A stretch of 41,128 nucleotides of DNA. Origin: Oceanospirillales bacterium. Lineage in GTDB: Bacteria > Pseudomonadota > Gammaproteobacteria > Xanthomonadales > SZUA-38. The notes beneath the pieces were generated by a model that searched no databases, had not been told where the DNA came from, and worked only from the letters and a program-made list of their open reading frames with translations. Within the stretch, counting starts at the first letter, position 1, and each line of letters starts with the position of its first letter. The translations under genes were made by a program, and so were the position numbers. Of the stretch, positions 40,925 through 41,128 are shown one piece after another. The stretch covers positions 1-41,128 of the forward strand of contig QIKT01000198.1 in NCBI GenBank assembly GCA_003233095.1, written 5' to 3'.

Positions 40925-41128
40925 TTGACTGTCGAAGCTCCCACACCGCAACGACAGCCAGTTGAAGAGATCGCTTCGACTGCCTCGGCATCCTGTCGTG
41001 GCGTGATCGTCTCTGTGGCATCAGACGTCGCCACAGTTGAAGTGAATCGGCGTGCAGCCTGCCTGCGCTGTGACAATGGGCAAGGATGTGGTGTGTCGCT
41101 GATGGCCCAGCTGTTCTCAAAACCAGTC
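40925..41128 (+). CDS. rseC: RseC (MucC) family protein, 3'-truncated by the window end
   Basis: Sixty-eight codons are visible and run off the window. The pattern RGVIVSVASDVATVEVNRRAACLRC followed by GCGVSL matches the conserved cysteine-containing N-terminal region of RseC/MucC, an inner-membrane modulator of the sigma-E pathway; the membrane helices would be downstream. The only in-frame start after the stop codon at 40922 is a TTG at 40925, without a strong ribosome site; otherwise an internal GTG would begin within the conserved domain. Order and spacing after rseB support the assignment. Confidence 0.82.
   Translation, partial: MTVEAPTPQRQPVEEIASTASASCRGVIVSVASDVATVEVNRRAACLRCDNGQGCGVSLMAQLFSKPV

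Noticed and set aside
1-41128. CRISPR arrays, rRNA or tRNA genes
   Set aside because: No regularly spaced direct repeats of suitable length and no rRNA or cloverleaf-like sequence were recognised anywhere in the window.

Overview
The window reads as a chromosomal segment of a gammaproteobacterium, possibly in or near the Xanthomonadales/Chromatiales-type lineages. The lineage is inferred from gene content: a complete nine-gene ccmABCDEFGHI operon, the order rpoE-rseA-rseB-rseC, a 466-residue AsnRS, and large secreted proteases. No rRNA or tRNA gene was found, so the placement stays loose. Most of the window is moderately GC-rich and densely coding with many ATGA stop/start overlaps. The first ~565 bases are clearly more AT-rich and look acquired.

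Layout. (1) 1-565: the 3' end of a group II intron (domains V and VI), a short 3' exon that ends an interrupted gene, and a DUF6984-like small acidic protein 2 bases later; together these resemble the tail of a toxin/immunity locus. (2) 862-3045: HMG-CoA lyase (-) divergent from a 2-methylcitrate/citrate synthase (+). (3) 3132-10313: the ccm operon for cytochrome c maturation, on the minus strand. (4) 10484-16625: a 1378-residue secreted subtilase and a secreted TPR/formylglycine-generating-enzyme-like protein lacking the catalytic cysteines. (5) 16832-28359: a kynurenine (tryptophan) catabolic island in two minus-strand operons, ACMSD-kynU-kmo and AMSDH-RidA-HAO. Between them lie plus-strand genes for a LolA-like periplasmic protein, a VPS10/sortilin-like beta-propeller, a VOC protein and a GNAT acetyltransferase. 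From (3-hydroxy)kynurenine the six enzymes reach 2-oxo-3-hexenedioate/4-oxalocrotonate. (6) 28428-32721: TPR-sulfotransferase, an atypical SDR and asnS. (7) 33113-38056: an A-type Fe-S carrier, then a signalling cluster: a REC/degenerate-EAL protein facing a minus-strand operon of OmpR-type regulator, Rab-like small GTPase, hybrid histidine kinase and Hpt protein. (8) 38057-41128: a long intergenic region with a MITE and a sigma-E-type promoter carrying three 11-bp repeats, then rpoE-rseA-rseB-rseC (rseC runs off the window).

Repeats. Two copies, in opposite orientation, of a ~160-bp element with terminal inverted repeats and internal hairpins that show compensatory change lie at 16655-16813 and 38138-38305. 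A second, unrelated 170-bp element with 22-bp terminal inverted repeats lies at 32870-33039, and a decayed half-copy lies at 30453-30529.

The most promising candidate for an undescribed system is the phosphorelay-plus-small-GTPase cluster at 33681-38056. The intron-interrupted toxin-like/immunity-like locus and the MITE family with covarying stems follow.
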